Shown: piece after piece, positions 1-6,185 of the stretch | Numbering within the stretch: the stretch's first letter is position 1 | How the letters are laid out: each line of letters starts with the position of its first letter | Assembly: GCA_021162125.1 (NCBI GenBank) | Contig: JAGGZG010000288.1 | Location: forward strand, 1 to 9,975 | DNA: 9,975 nucleotides | Source: Anaerolineae bacterium | GTDB lineage: Bacteria; Chloroflexota; Anaerolineae; JACIWR01 | Reading direction: 5' to 3' | The notes under the pieces: generated by a model | What the model was told of the DNA's origin: nothing | What the model saw: the letters and a program-made list of their open reading frames with translations, nothing else | Databases searched by the model: none | Translations under genes and position numbers: made by a program

Positions 1-94
1 CCTGAGGAGCTAAAGCTGGCTGTCCACCTGCGTGGACAGGCGCGTCCACGCAGGTGGACGCTCGGCTGCAAGCCCTCTAGAGGCGATTTCAATC
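1..94. repeat. 94-bp direct repeat, left copy (palindromic intergenic repeat)
   Basis: This stretch is identical, base for base, to 9882-9975 in the same orientation. It contains an AGCT-AA-AGCT motif, a perfect 16-bp inverted repeat (22-37 with 44-59), the palindrome CTCTAGAG at 75-82, and most of the inverted repeat GCGATT-TC-AATCGC (83-96). Such a chain of small hairpins without coding potential looks like a dispersed REP/MITE-type intergenic element. Because the window starts exactly at this copy and ends exactly at the other, an assembly-end overlap is also possible. The copy lies downstream of the last gene of the operon and could act as an mRNA 3' structure; that role is inference. Confidence 0.9.
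21..60. repeat. Perfect inverted repeat inside the left 94-bp repeat
   Basis: GTCCACCTGCGTGGAC (22-37) is followed after a 6-base loop by its exact reverse complement (44-59). Each arm is itself a small hairpin: TGTCCAC-ctgc-GTGGACA at 21-38 and CGTCCAC-gcag-GTGGACG at 43-60. The element can therefore fold as one long stem or as two short ones (a cruciform). GTCCAC or its complement GTGGAC occurs four times in 40 bases. Confidence 0.9.
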
Positions 95-144
95 GCTAAC
101 AGAAGTAGCCTGAGCAGTTACAAAGCGAGCGCTGATCGAGCGGT

Positions 145-165
145 GTCCTGAGCCTGTCGGAGGAT
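145..165. repeat. Short dispersed-type motif (TTCGACAGGCTCAGG-like)
   Basis: On the minus strand this reads CCTCCGACAGGCTCAGGAC. It resembles the short motif CTTCGACAGGCTCAG that I recall as scattered between genes of many environmental bacteria. It lies in the 112-bp non-coding stretch (95-206) between the subunit D stop codon and the 94-bp repeat. Nothing else is recognisable there, and no clear GC stem followed by a T-run is seen that would terminate the operon. Confidence 0.35.
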
Positions 166-206
166 AGGCCCGGGGGACCGTGTGCGCGGCTCGATATTTG
201 CCCGCC

Positions 207-980
207 TTAACCAAACTCACCTGACCTGGGTCCACCACCGGAGATATCGCGGTAGATGGGTGACTTCCCGCCGCCGATGTCGCGGTAGACGGGCGACTTT
301 TTCCCACCGGAGATGTCGCGATATGGCTGCTCGTATTCGCGCGTGGGTGGCCCGATGGTTGGGCGAGCTACTTTCGTCTTGAGCCGTTTGAGGCGGAACG
401 TTTCCTCGCGCTCCCGCTCCTCGAGCGCGCTCTCGATGAAAGCAACTGTGGCTTCGTAATCCGGGATGAAAATGTACTGCAAGGCATTTACCCGCCGTTG
501 CGTCTTGCGCAGCTCCCTGGCCAGCCGCCACACCGACGTCACCAACTCGGAGAGCTCGGGTATCCGGTTTAGCACCTCGCGGAAGGCAGCGCTTGCCTCA
601 TCTAGCGTGGCCATTGTATCGCCCAGGCTGTAGGGCATCTTCGGTGGCTCGCCGTGGGCTTCGATGATGGGTATAGGGACGCCCATCACACCACGGCACT
701 TGATTTGTACCTCGACGGTTTTATTCACCGCCAGCGCCGCCCATTCCACGCGCTCCTGGCCCATAGTCAGCTCAGCCTTTTCCAGAGCGCGATACGCCGC
801 TGCCAACAGCTTCCACACCTGCTGTTGGAGCACCTCCGCGTCGTGGGCCAGGTGTATCAGCTCCGTGGTCAGCACCTCCCGCTTTTTGTCCAGGATGTCG
901 TAGCCCTCGCGCGCAAATTGTAATTCCTGTTTCATGCGCAGCAGGTTACTGCGCGTGGGTGGTACGTTAATGGGTGGCAT
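207..980 (-). CDS. atpD: V/A-type ATP synthase subunit D (central rotor shaft)
   Basis: Subunit D is the long antiparallel coiled coil that turns inside the A3B3 head and, with F, passes torque to the membrane ring. The 257-residue product starts with the family's typical N-terminus (TRSNLLRMKQEL, then DKKREVL, about residues 9-36). It ends its conserved part with RRVNALQYIFIPDYEATVAF and a charged RLKRLK stretch (about 162-201). The ATG at 980 lies inside the end of atpB (14-bp overlap) and is preceded by GGGA six bases upstream, which indicates translational coupling. Bacterial and archaeal D proteins are usually about 200-215 residues; this one adds a Gly/Pro-rich tail (about 205-257) holding three repeats built on YRDI(S/G)GG. 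Last gene of the operon. Family assignment is secure; the role of the tail is unknown. Confidence 0.95.
   Translation of the reverse strand: MPPINVPPTRSNLLRMKQELQFAREGYDILDKKREVLTTELIHLAHDAEVLQQQVWKLLAAAYRALEKAELTMGQERVEWAALAVNKTVEVQIKCRGVMGVPIPIIEAHGEPPKMPYSLGDTMATLDEASAAFREVLNRIPELSELVTSVWRLARELRKTQRRVNALQYIFIPDYEATVAFIESALEEREREETFRLKRLKTKVARPTIGPPTREYEQPYRDISGGKKSPVYRDIGGGKSPIYRDISGGGPRSGEFG
231..323 (-). repeat. In-frame tandem repeat coding the subunit D tail
   Basis: Three imperfect units of about 33-36 bp encode YRDISGGKKSPV, YRDIGGGKSPI and YRDISGGG (residues 220-250 of subunit D). The YRDI cores are 12 and then 11 residues apart. The units are similar in DNA as well as protein; for example, cgcggtaga recurs at 249-257 and 281-289. 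The array lies just before the stop codon, so repeat-number change would alter only the C-terminal tail. Confidence 0.85.
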
Positions 981-2388
981 CTCGCTTCCCGTAATATTGT
1001 TGAAGCTCGGCAGGGCTGACGCGGGTGAGTTCCTCCTGCGGCAGCATGGAGAGCAGCCGCCAGCCGATGGTCAGCGTCTCCTCGATGGAACGGTTCTCCG
1101 TCGGCCCCTGGTGTATGAACTCCCGCTCGAAAGCCCGGCCAAATTGCAAGTACTGCTGGTCCACTGTCGAAAGCTCCTCCTCGCCGATCACCGAGGCCAG
1201 CGAGCGAACGTCCTGGACGTGGGCGTAAGCGGCGTAGAGCTGGGCTGACAGATGGCTGTGGTCGGCGCGGGTGCGCCCCTCGCCGATACCATCTTTCATC
1301 AATCGCGACAGACTGGGCAGCACGGCGATGGGCGGGTAAATGTCCTGGTGCGTGAGGTCGCGGCTGAGCACGATCTGCCCCTCGGTGATGTAACCTGTCA
1401 GGTCGGGCACCGGGTGAGTGATGTCATCGTTGGGCATGGTGAGGATTGGGAGCTGAGTGATCGAGCCCTCGCTGGTTTTAATGCGTCCCGTGCGCTCGTA
1501 CATGGAAGCCAGGTCGCTGTAGAGGTAGCCGGGATACCCCTTGCGGCTCGGCACCTCGCCCCGGATGTTCGAGATCTGGCGTAGCGCCTCGCAGTAGTTG
1601 GTCATATCGGTGAGGATGACCAGCACGTGCATCTGGCGTTCGAAGGCCAGGTACTCGGCCAGGGTGAGCGCGGCACGGGGTGTCACCAGACGCTCCACTG
1701 GCGGGTCGTCGGCCAGGTTGAGGAACATGGCCACGCGGGTCAGGGCCCCGCTTTCGGCGAAGGAGTCGCGGAAATAGGCTGCCACGTCGTGTTTGACACC
1801 CATGGCGGCGAAGACGATGGCGAACTGTGCTGTCTGGGACGGTGCCTCCCCCGCCGGCGCACCCAGCGTGGCCTGGCGTACGATCTGGGCGGCAAGTTGG
1901 TCGTGGGGCAGACCGCTGCCGGAAAAAAGCGGCAGCTTCTGGCCCATCACCAGGGTGTTCATCCCATCAATGGCGGAGATGCCCGTCTGGATGTAGTCAC
2001 GCGGGTAGACGCGCGCCGTGGGGTTGATGGGTTGCCCGTTGATGTCGGCGTAGTGGTCGGCCAACGGCTCAGGGCCGCCGTCTATCGGCTCTCCCAGGCC
2101 GTCGAAGACGCGCCCCAGCATCTCCTCAGTCACCGGGATGCGCAGCGGCTCCCCCAGGAAGCGAACGCGCGTGTCGTCAATGGAAAGGCCCGTGGTGCCG
2201 GCGAAAACCTCCACCACGGCTATGTCCTCCCCCACCTCCAACACCCGGCCGCGCCGCAGCCGTCCCCGCGAGTCAAAGACCTCCACCACCTCATCGTAGC
2301 CCACGCTCCCAGCGCCCTGCACTACCACGATGGGGCCTTCGATGCGGGCCACGCCGATGACTTCCTGTCCCCCTAGTAACTCTTTCAT
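967..2388 (-). CDS. atpB: V/A-type ATP synthase subunit B (non-catalytic head subunit)
   Basis: Subunit B alternates with A in the hexameric head and completes the catalytic sites at A/B interfaces. The 473-residue length is normal for the family. Where a P-loop would be, it has the degenerate FSGSGLPHD (155-163) with no GKT, which marks it as B rather than A. LTDMTNYCEALR (259-270) and LPSLSRLM (357-364) follow; the Arg of SLSRL (R362) should be the arginine finger reaching into the A site. The family signature before it normally reads PPI(N/D)xLPSLS but here is PPIAVLPSLS, with Ala355 in place of Asn/Asp. The ATG overlaps the atpA stop as ATGA (2385-2388), and the 3' end overlaps atpD by 14 bp, so A, B and D are probably translated as a coupled block. 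Confidence 0.97.
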   Translation of the reverse strand: MKELLGGQEVIGVARIEGPIVVVQGAGSVGYDEVVEVFDSRGRLRRGRVLEVGEDIAVVEVFAGTTGLSIDDTRVRFLGEPLRIPVTEEMLGRVFDGLGEPIDGGPEPLADHYADINGQPINPTARVYPRDYIQTGISAIDGMNTLVMGQKLPLFSGSGLPHDQLAAQIVRQATLGAPAGEAPSQTAQFAIVFAAMGVKHDVAAYFRDSFAESGALTRVAMFLNLADDPPVERLVTPRAALTLAEYLAFERQMHVLVILTDMTNYCEALRQISNIRGEVPSRKGYPGYLYSDLASMYERTGRIKTSEGSITQLPILTMPNDDITHPVPDLTGYITEGQIVLSRDLTHQDIYPPIAVLPSLSRLMKDGIGEGRTRADHSHLSAQLYAAYAHVQDVRSLASVIGEEELSTVDQQYLQFGRAFEREFIHQGPTENRSIEETLTIGWRLLSMLPQEELTRVSPAELQQYYGKRDATH

Positions 2389-4151
2389 CGGTACTCAGTC
2401 TCCAGTTGATCCATCTGTTCGTCTATCGCTTTTCGTATGTCATCCAGTTTCTCCAACTGGTCGTTGGCGACGAGCGTCTTCATGCGCATCATATCGGTCA
2501 CCACCGGCAGGTCGTGGATGACCACGATGAGGGCCCCGCGCTTGATGATGCGCTGCGCCCGCTGGTGAAAGTGCAGGATCAGTTCCAGCATCCGAATCTG
2601 CTTCTGGAGAGGGGAGTAAGTATCCACTTCGTCCAGCGCACTTTGCTGCAAAAAGCCCTCGCGTAGCAGCCGCGCCGTTTCCAGAATCAGCCGCTGCTCA
2701 TCGGGCAGAGCGTCGGGCCCCACCAGCTTGACGATCCGTTGCAGACGGCTCTCCTCGGTTAAGATTTCCATCGCCTGGGCGCGCATTGTCTGCCAATCCC
2801 GGCCTACTTGCTCACGCCACCAGCCGGCCACATCGTCCACGTACTCGCTGTAGCTCTCCAGCCAGTTGACCGACGGGAAGTGACGCGCTGAGGCCAACGC
2901 CTTGTCCAGGGCCCAGAAGCAGCGGATGAAGCGTTTGGTGTGCTGCGTGACCGGCTCGGAGAAGTCGCCACCGGGCGGGGATACGGCGCCAATGACGCTG
3001 ACCGAGCCGAGTTGTCCATTCAGCGTCTCCACGTAGCCGGCTCGCTCGTAGAACTCGGCCAGACGGGCTGCCAGGTAGGCCGGGTATCCCTCCTCGGCGG
3101 GCATTTCTTCCAGCCGCCCCGAGATCTCGCGCAGAGCCTCCGCCCAACGCGAGGTCGAGTCGGCCATCAGTGCCACGTGGTAGCCCATGTCACGATAATA
3201 CTCGGCGATGGTGATGCCCGTATAGATGCTGGCCTCGCGGGCCGCCACTGGCATGTTAGAGGTGTTGGCGATGAGCACAGTGCGCTCCATTAGCGGGCGG
3301 CCACTGCGGGGATCCACCAGTTCTGGAAATTCCTGCAACACCTCGGTCATCTCGTTGCCGCGTTCGCCGCAGCCGATGTAGATGACTACCTGGGCATCGG
3401 ACCACTTGGCAATCTGGTGCTGGGTCACCGTCTTGCCGGCGCCGAACCCCCCGGGGATGGCCGCCGCGCCGCCCTTGGCCAGCGGGAAGAACGTATCCAG
3501 AACTCGCTGGCCGGTAACCAGCGGCTCCGCCGGGGCCAAGCGACTCCGGTAGGGGCGCGGCCGGCGCACGGGCCACCGCTGCAACATCGTCAACTCTTGC
3601 TCGCCGTTTTTCGTGCGCAATCGGGCAATAGGCTCATCAATAGTGTATTCCCCCGCCGGAGCCACCCAGGTGAGCGTGCCTTCGATCTCCGGGGGAGCCA
3701 TCACGCGGTGTGTCAAGGCTTGCGTCTCTGGGACGGTGCCCAGGATCGCGCCACCGGTGATTGTGTCGCCGGCTTTCACCTGTGGTGTGAAGCTCCAGCG
3801 GTCCTTGCGGTACAGTGGCGTCAGGTGCACGCCCCGGCCGATGAATGAACCGGTGTGCATCTCCATCACGGGCAATGGCCGCTGTATACCATCGAAGATG
3901 CTACGTAGCAGGCCCGGCCCCAGTTCTACCGAAAGCGGCATTCCGGTGCCGTACACCGGCGCTCCCGGTCGCATACCGGAGGTCTCCTCGTATACCTGGA
4001 TGGTGATGATGTCGCCTTCCAGTCCGATGACCTCTCCCACCAGGTGCTCATCGCCGACTTCGACCAGTTCTAGCATGCTCACCTGGCGCGAACCACGGAC
4101 GCGAACCACCGGCCCGTTAATCCATATCACTGTGCCTATCTGCCAGCTCAT
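2385..4151 (-). CDS. atpA: V/A-type ATP synthase subunit A (catalytic head subunit)
   Basis: Catalytic nucleotide-binding subunit of the rotary head (588 residues, normal length). Walker A is GGFGAGKT (234-241). The catalytic glutamate lies in GCGERGNE (E263), and the Walker B/DSTSRW segment is at 328-336 (MADSTSRWAEALRE). The A-specific non-homologous insert (about 125-200, including AGDTITGGAILG and APAGEYTIDEPI) is present; it separates A from B and from F1-beta. The C-terminal helical domain (about 440-588) is complete. The ATG at 4151 shares ATGA with the atpE stop, and GGGAG lies seven bases upstream of the start. No inactivating change is seen, so it should hydrolyse or synthesise ATP. 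Direction in vivo cannot be told from sequence. Confidence 0.98.
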   Translation of the reverse strand: MSWQIGTVIWINGPVVRVRGSRQVSMLELVEVGDEHLVGEVIGLEGDIITIQVYEETSGMRPGAPVYGTGMPLSVELGPGLLRSIFDGIQRPLPVMEMHTGSFIGRGVHLTPLYRKDRWSFTPQVKAGDTITGGAILGTVPETQALTHRVMAPPEIEGTLTWVAPAGEYTIDEPIARLRTKNGEQELTMLQRWPVRRPRPYRSRLAPAEPLVTGQRVLDTFFPLAKGGAAAIPGGFGAGKTVTQHQIAKWSDAQVVIYIGCGERGNEMTEVLQEFPELVDPRSGRPLMERTVLIANTSNMPVAAREASIYTGITIAEYYRDMGYHVALMADSTSRWAEALREISGRLEEMPAEEGYPAYLAARLAEFYERAGYVETLNGQLGSVSVIGAVSPPGGDFSEPVTQHTKRFIRCFWALDKALASARHFPSVNWLESYSEYVDDVAGWWREQVGRDWQTMRAQAMEILTEESRLQRIVKLVGPDALPDEQRLILETARLLREGFLQQSALDEVDTYSPLQKQIRMLELILHFHQRAQRIIKRGALIVVIHDLPVVTDMMRMKTLVANDQLEKLDDIRKAIDEQMDQLETEYR

Positions 4152-4768
4152 AGCGACTCTCCCATTAAGAGGCGATACACGGCGGAGCGAAGTTCACTCT
4201 GCTGGCGGCTCAGCCGGGCCTCTAGCGTGTTGTCGTATTGCCGACGCCCATCTATCGTCTCCGCGATCACGCCCGTCCCATGCTCTAACGGCGCTCCCAG
4301 TTGCAATTGCACGCCCAATTCTTTCGAGAGCTCGGCCAACACGTCGTCTGTGAGCAGTTTCTGTGTCTGTTCGTCGGCCCGGATGCGAACCTCATCAGCC
4401 GCCATGTGAGCCACCGCTTCGCGGATCAACCGGCGCACGATCTGATCGTAATCGCTCCATTGCCGTATGGATGGCAGTCGCTGCTGGACTGCATCGAAGA
4501 CGTTGTTCAATAGTTTCTCGCGGCGTTCCAGTTGCAACTTCCGTGCTTGTAACTGGGCCGCAGCGATGGCCTGTCTGCGGATATGGTCGGCCTCCTGGCG
4601 AGCACGCTTCAGGATTTCTTCGCGCTCCGCTGCTGCTTGCTCCAGGGCGCGTTGCCGGATGATGTCGGCTTTAGCTTTGGCATCGGCCAGGATTTGTTCA
4701 GCCTCCCCCCGTGCTTCGTCCAACACTTCACGGGAGAGTGCCCGTACGCTTTCATCTGCTGATTTCAT
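4148..4768 (-). CDS. atpE: V/A-type ATP synthase subunit E (peripheral stalk)
   Basis: Subunit E pairs with G/H to form the outer stalks that tie the head to subunit I. From the ATG at 4768 it has 206 residues. The N-terminal half is a long Ala/Glu/Arg-rich coiled coil (about 5-90). A globular C-terminal domain (about 95-206) follows, with LGAPLEHGTGVIAETIDGRR and the conserved NTLEARL motif near the end. An in-frame TTG at 4783 would add five residues (211 in all). Neither start has a convincing ribosome-binding site, so the ATG is chosen because it is the stronger codon. It lies 30 bp after atpF, and its stop is the TGA of an ATGA overlap with atpA. The family is clear; the exact start is not. 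Confidence 0.93.
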   Translation of the reverse strand: MKSADESVRALSREVLDEARGEAEQILADAKAKADIIRQRALEQAAAEREEILKRARQEADHIRRQAIAAAQLQARKLQLERREKLLNNVFDAVQQRLPSIRQWSDYDQIVRRLIREAVAHMAADEVRIRADEQTQKLLTDDVLAELSKELGVQLQLGAPLEHGTGVIAETIDGRRQYDNTLEARLSRQQSELRSAVYRLLMGESL

Positions 4769-4798
4769 AGCTCGACTGTCCAATCCATTCGTCGCGTA

Positions 4799-5104
4799 CT
4801 ATATTTTCACTCCAATTGCCCGCCTGATCACCTCGCTGAGGGATGGCCGGTCGGGGCGCGGTCCCTCTGGCCCTGGGATTTCGACGACGAGAGGCACAGT
4901 GCTGCGTAGTTTGAGTTGATCCATCCGTGTCTGGATCAACTCCGCCACGTCCTCGGTCACCAGTATAATGCCGACGTCCGGGATGGTCATCGCGTCGTCG
5001 AGTGCCTGGTTGACTTCCGCGGCGGTGGTCACAGCCTGGCCGTGAACGCCGACCAGTGAGAAGCCCAGCACGGCCTCTGGGTGGCCAATGACCAGCACTT
5101 TCAC
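4799..5104 (-). CDS. atpF: V/A-type ATP synthase subunit F (rotor shaft partner of D)
   Basis: Subunit F is a small Rossmann-like protein that binds D in the central shaft and can modulate ATPase activity. The 101-residue product starts MKVLVIGHPEAVLGFSLVGV, very close to the family pattern. It has the TIPDVGIILVTEDVAELI strand-helix segment (about 40-57) and ends in VPLVVEIPGP followed by a C-terminal helix (LSEVIRRAIG). The start is GTG at 5104, only 2 bp after the atpK2 stop. A strong GGAGG (5111-5115) sits inside the end of K2 with six-base spacing, which settles the start. Its place before E, not after C, differs from the archaeal order. Confidence 0.95.
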   Translation of the reverse strand: MKVLVIGHPEAVLGFSLVGVHGQAVTTAAEVNQALDDAMTIPDVGIILVTEDVAELIQTRMDQLKLRSTVPLVVEIPGPEGPRPDRPSLSEVIRRAIGVKI

Positions 5105-5106
5105 CC

Positions 5107-5583
5107 CTATCCTCCACTCAGGATCATGAACGAGATGATGAGCCCATAGATAGCGATACCTTCTGCCAGGCCCACGAAGATGAGGGCACGACCAAGAGCC
5201 TCTGGTTTTTCAACGGTTGCCCCGATTGCCGCTGCCCCGGTGCCACTGACTGCCACGCCGGCACCGATGGCGGCGGCGCCGACGGAGATGCCAGCGCCGA
5301 TGGCCGACAGCCCCGTTGCAATCGCCTTCGCCAACGACGCATATTGGTCTTCGGCGGCTCCTTGTGTCTGTGGGCCGATAGCAAAGGCCATCATTGAGGG
5401 AAAGACCAACTGAATGAGTCCAATGCTAACTCCCACCAACAACAGCACAGCGTTGAAGGCGGTTAGGCCCAGTACCACACCACGCACTGTTTTCACTGGC
5501 GCGCGCCGGCGTTGTCCCAGGGCAAAGATCATCGCTGGAATCATTGGCACAAGCCCGGCCAGCACTGCTGCTATTACAATCAT
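5107..5583 (-). CDS. atpK: V/A-type ATP synthase proteolipid subunit K, second copy
   Basis: Membrane ring subunit that carries the ion during rotation. It has 158 residues, with four hydrophobic segments: about 2-22, 36-62, 83-122 and 132-155. The last contains the ion-binding carboxylate, E141, in FVGLAEGIAIYGL; the loop before it is VEKPEALGRAL. Only the C-terminal hairpin has a carboxylate. The N-terminal part (basic QRRRAP, then a second hydrophobic stretch ending AFAIGP at 66-71) is extra relative to a minimal two-helix c subunit and could be a retained helix pair or a processed leader. The first ring helix carries an 11-residue tandem duplication (94-104 and 105-115), making it longer than in the neighbouring copy. 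GAGGG (5591-5595) lies seven bases before the ATG. The 3' end is 89% identical in DNA to the other copy over 90 bp. Confidence 0.93.
   Translation of the reverse strand: MIVIAAVLAGLVPMIPAMIFALGQRRRAPVKTVRGVVLGLTAFNAVLLLVGVSIGLIQLVFPSMMAFAIGPQTQGAAEDQYASLAKAIATGLSAIGAGISVGAAAIGAGVAVSGTGAAAIGATVEKPEALGRALIFVGLAEGIAIYGLIISFMILSGG
5239..5304 (-). repeat. 33-bp tandem duplication inside atpK2
   Basis: Two adjacent 33-bp units encode AIGAGISVGAA (residues 94-104) and AIGAGVAVSGT (105-115). The DNA units share the start GCCATCGG and have diverged mostly towards their ends. K1 has only one such unit at the matching place (AIGAAIAVSST), as do other V-type proteolipids known to me. Eleven residues are three helical turns, so the insertion lengthens the helix without changing which side faces its neighbours. 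Confidence 0.75.
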
Positions 5584-5590
5584 TTTACGT

Positions 5591-5595
5591 CCCTC
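5591..5595 (-). promoter_or_regulatory. Ribosome-binding site of atpK2
   Basis: The minus strand reads GAGAGGGACGTAAA directly before the ATG at 5583. GAGGG with seven-base spacing fits a Shine-Dalgarno site and supports this start. Confidence 0.7.
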
Positions 5596-5657
5596 TCTGA
5601 ATTTCTTAAAATATCCCGGTCAGCAGGGAGTGGCTCTCATCTCTGAGCAGCTCACTA

Positions 5658-5675
5658 CTCGACACCTTTGTCGAG
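5658..5675 (-). promoter_or_regulatory. Small perfect hairpin between the two proteolipid genes
   Basis: CTCGACA (5658-5664) and TGTCGAG (5669-5675) form a perfect 7-bp stem with a 4-base loop (AAGG in the transcript) in the 141-bp gap between K1 and K2. No T-run follows, so it is unlikely to be a simple terminator. It may protect or mark a processed mRNA end; that is inference. The rest of the gap (5584-5724) shows only the K2 ribosome-binding site. Confidence 0.4.
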
Positions 5676-5724
5676 ACCCAGACTTTTATCACGAATGGCA
5701 CGGGTAAGCGAATCCCTCACTGCC

Positions 5725-6162
5725 CTACTGACGCAAAATCATGAACGAGATGATCAGCCCGTAGATAGCGATACCTTCTGCCAGGCCGACGAAGACGAGA
5801 GCGCGACCGAAAGTCTCCGGTTTTTCAGCAATCGACCCCACCGCCGCTGCCCCTGTGCTGCTGACGGCGATGGCGGCGCCGATGGCTGCCAATCCGGTTG
5901 AGAGTGCCGCCGCCAGCGACACGTAAGGATCGCTGGTGGACTCTTGTATCCCCGGCCCGGCAGCCAGCACTGCTGCTGGGGATGCCAGCCAGACGAGCCC
6001 CAGGCCGACTACCATCAGGGCCAGCACTACGTTGAAGCCGGTCAGCCCTAGCACCAGGCCGCGGGCCGCTCTCGTTGGCGCGCGCCGGCGTTGGCGCAGG
6101 GCGAAGATTACCGCCGGAACCATCGGCACCAGGCCAGCTATCATTGCGATTATTATGATCAT
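5725..6162 (-). CDS. atpK: V/A-type ATP synthase proteolipid subunit K, first copy
   Basis: Membrane ring subunit, 145 residues, clearly a paralogue of the next gene. Hydrophobic segments lie at about 1-22, 35-68, 81-108 and 119-143. The carboxylate is E129 in FVGLAEGIAIYGL, after the loop AEKPETFGRAL. The N-terminal part (LRQRRRAPT, then a second hydrophobic stretch ending AVLAAGP) matches that of the second copy. The first ring helix has one AIGAAIAVSST unit, without the duplication seen in K2. The start is set by TAAGGAGG six bases before the ATG at 6162; an in-frame ATG at 6294 would add 44 non-membrane residues encoded by leader repeats and is rejected. The helices lack the Gln ligands and PET motif of the Na+-binding Enterococcus hirae NtpK, so a proton is the more likely ion (inference). 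Confidence 0.93.
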   Translation of the reverse strand: MIIIIAMIAGLVPMVPAVIFALRQRRRAPTRAARGLVLGLTGFNVVLALMVVGLGLVWLASPAAVLAAGPGIQESTSDPYVSLAAALSTGLAAIGAAIAVSSTGAAAVGSIAEKPETFGRALVFVGLAEGIAIYGLIISFMILRQ

Positions 6163-6168
6163 CGAATT

Positions 6169-6176
6169 CCTCCTTA
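6169..6176 (-). promoter_or_regulatory. Strong ribosome-binding site of atpK1
   Basis: TAAGGAGG on the minus strand is followed by six bases (AATTCG) and the ATG at 6162. It is the best Shine-Dalgarno site in the window, fitting a subunit needed in many copies per complex, and it decides the start. Confidence 0.85.
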
Positions 6177-6185
6177 CCAAACAAT

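Noticed and set aside
1..94. CRISPR repeat or insertion-sequence end
   Set aside because: Only two copies almost 10 kb apart with no spacer array, no cas gene and no transposase in the window.
95..206. Intrinsic terminator after atpD
   Set aside because: Some GC-rich stretches (GGCCCGGGGGACC) and a distant 7-bp inverted pair (135-141 with 189-195) exist, but no compact stem followed by a T-run.
1627..2376. Open frame (249 codons) on the plus strand opposite atpB
   Set aside because: Shadow of atpB in GC-rich DNA. No family motif and no ribosome-binding context.
3613..4353. Plus-strand open frame crossing the atpA/atpE junction
   Set aside because: Ser/Pro/Thr/Arg-rich low-complexity translation opposite two well-supported genes.
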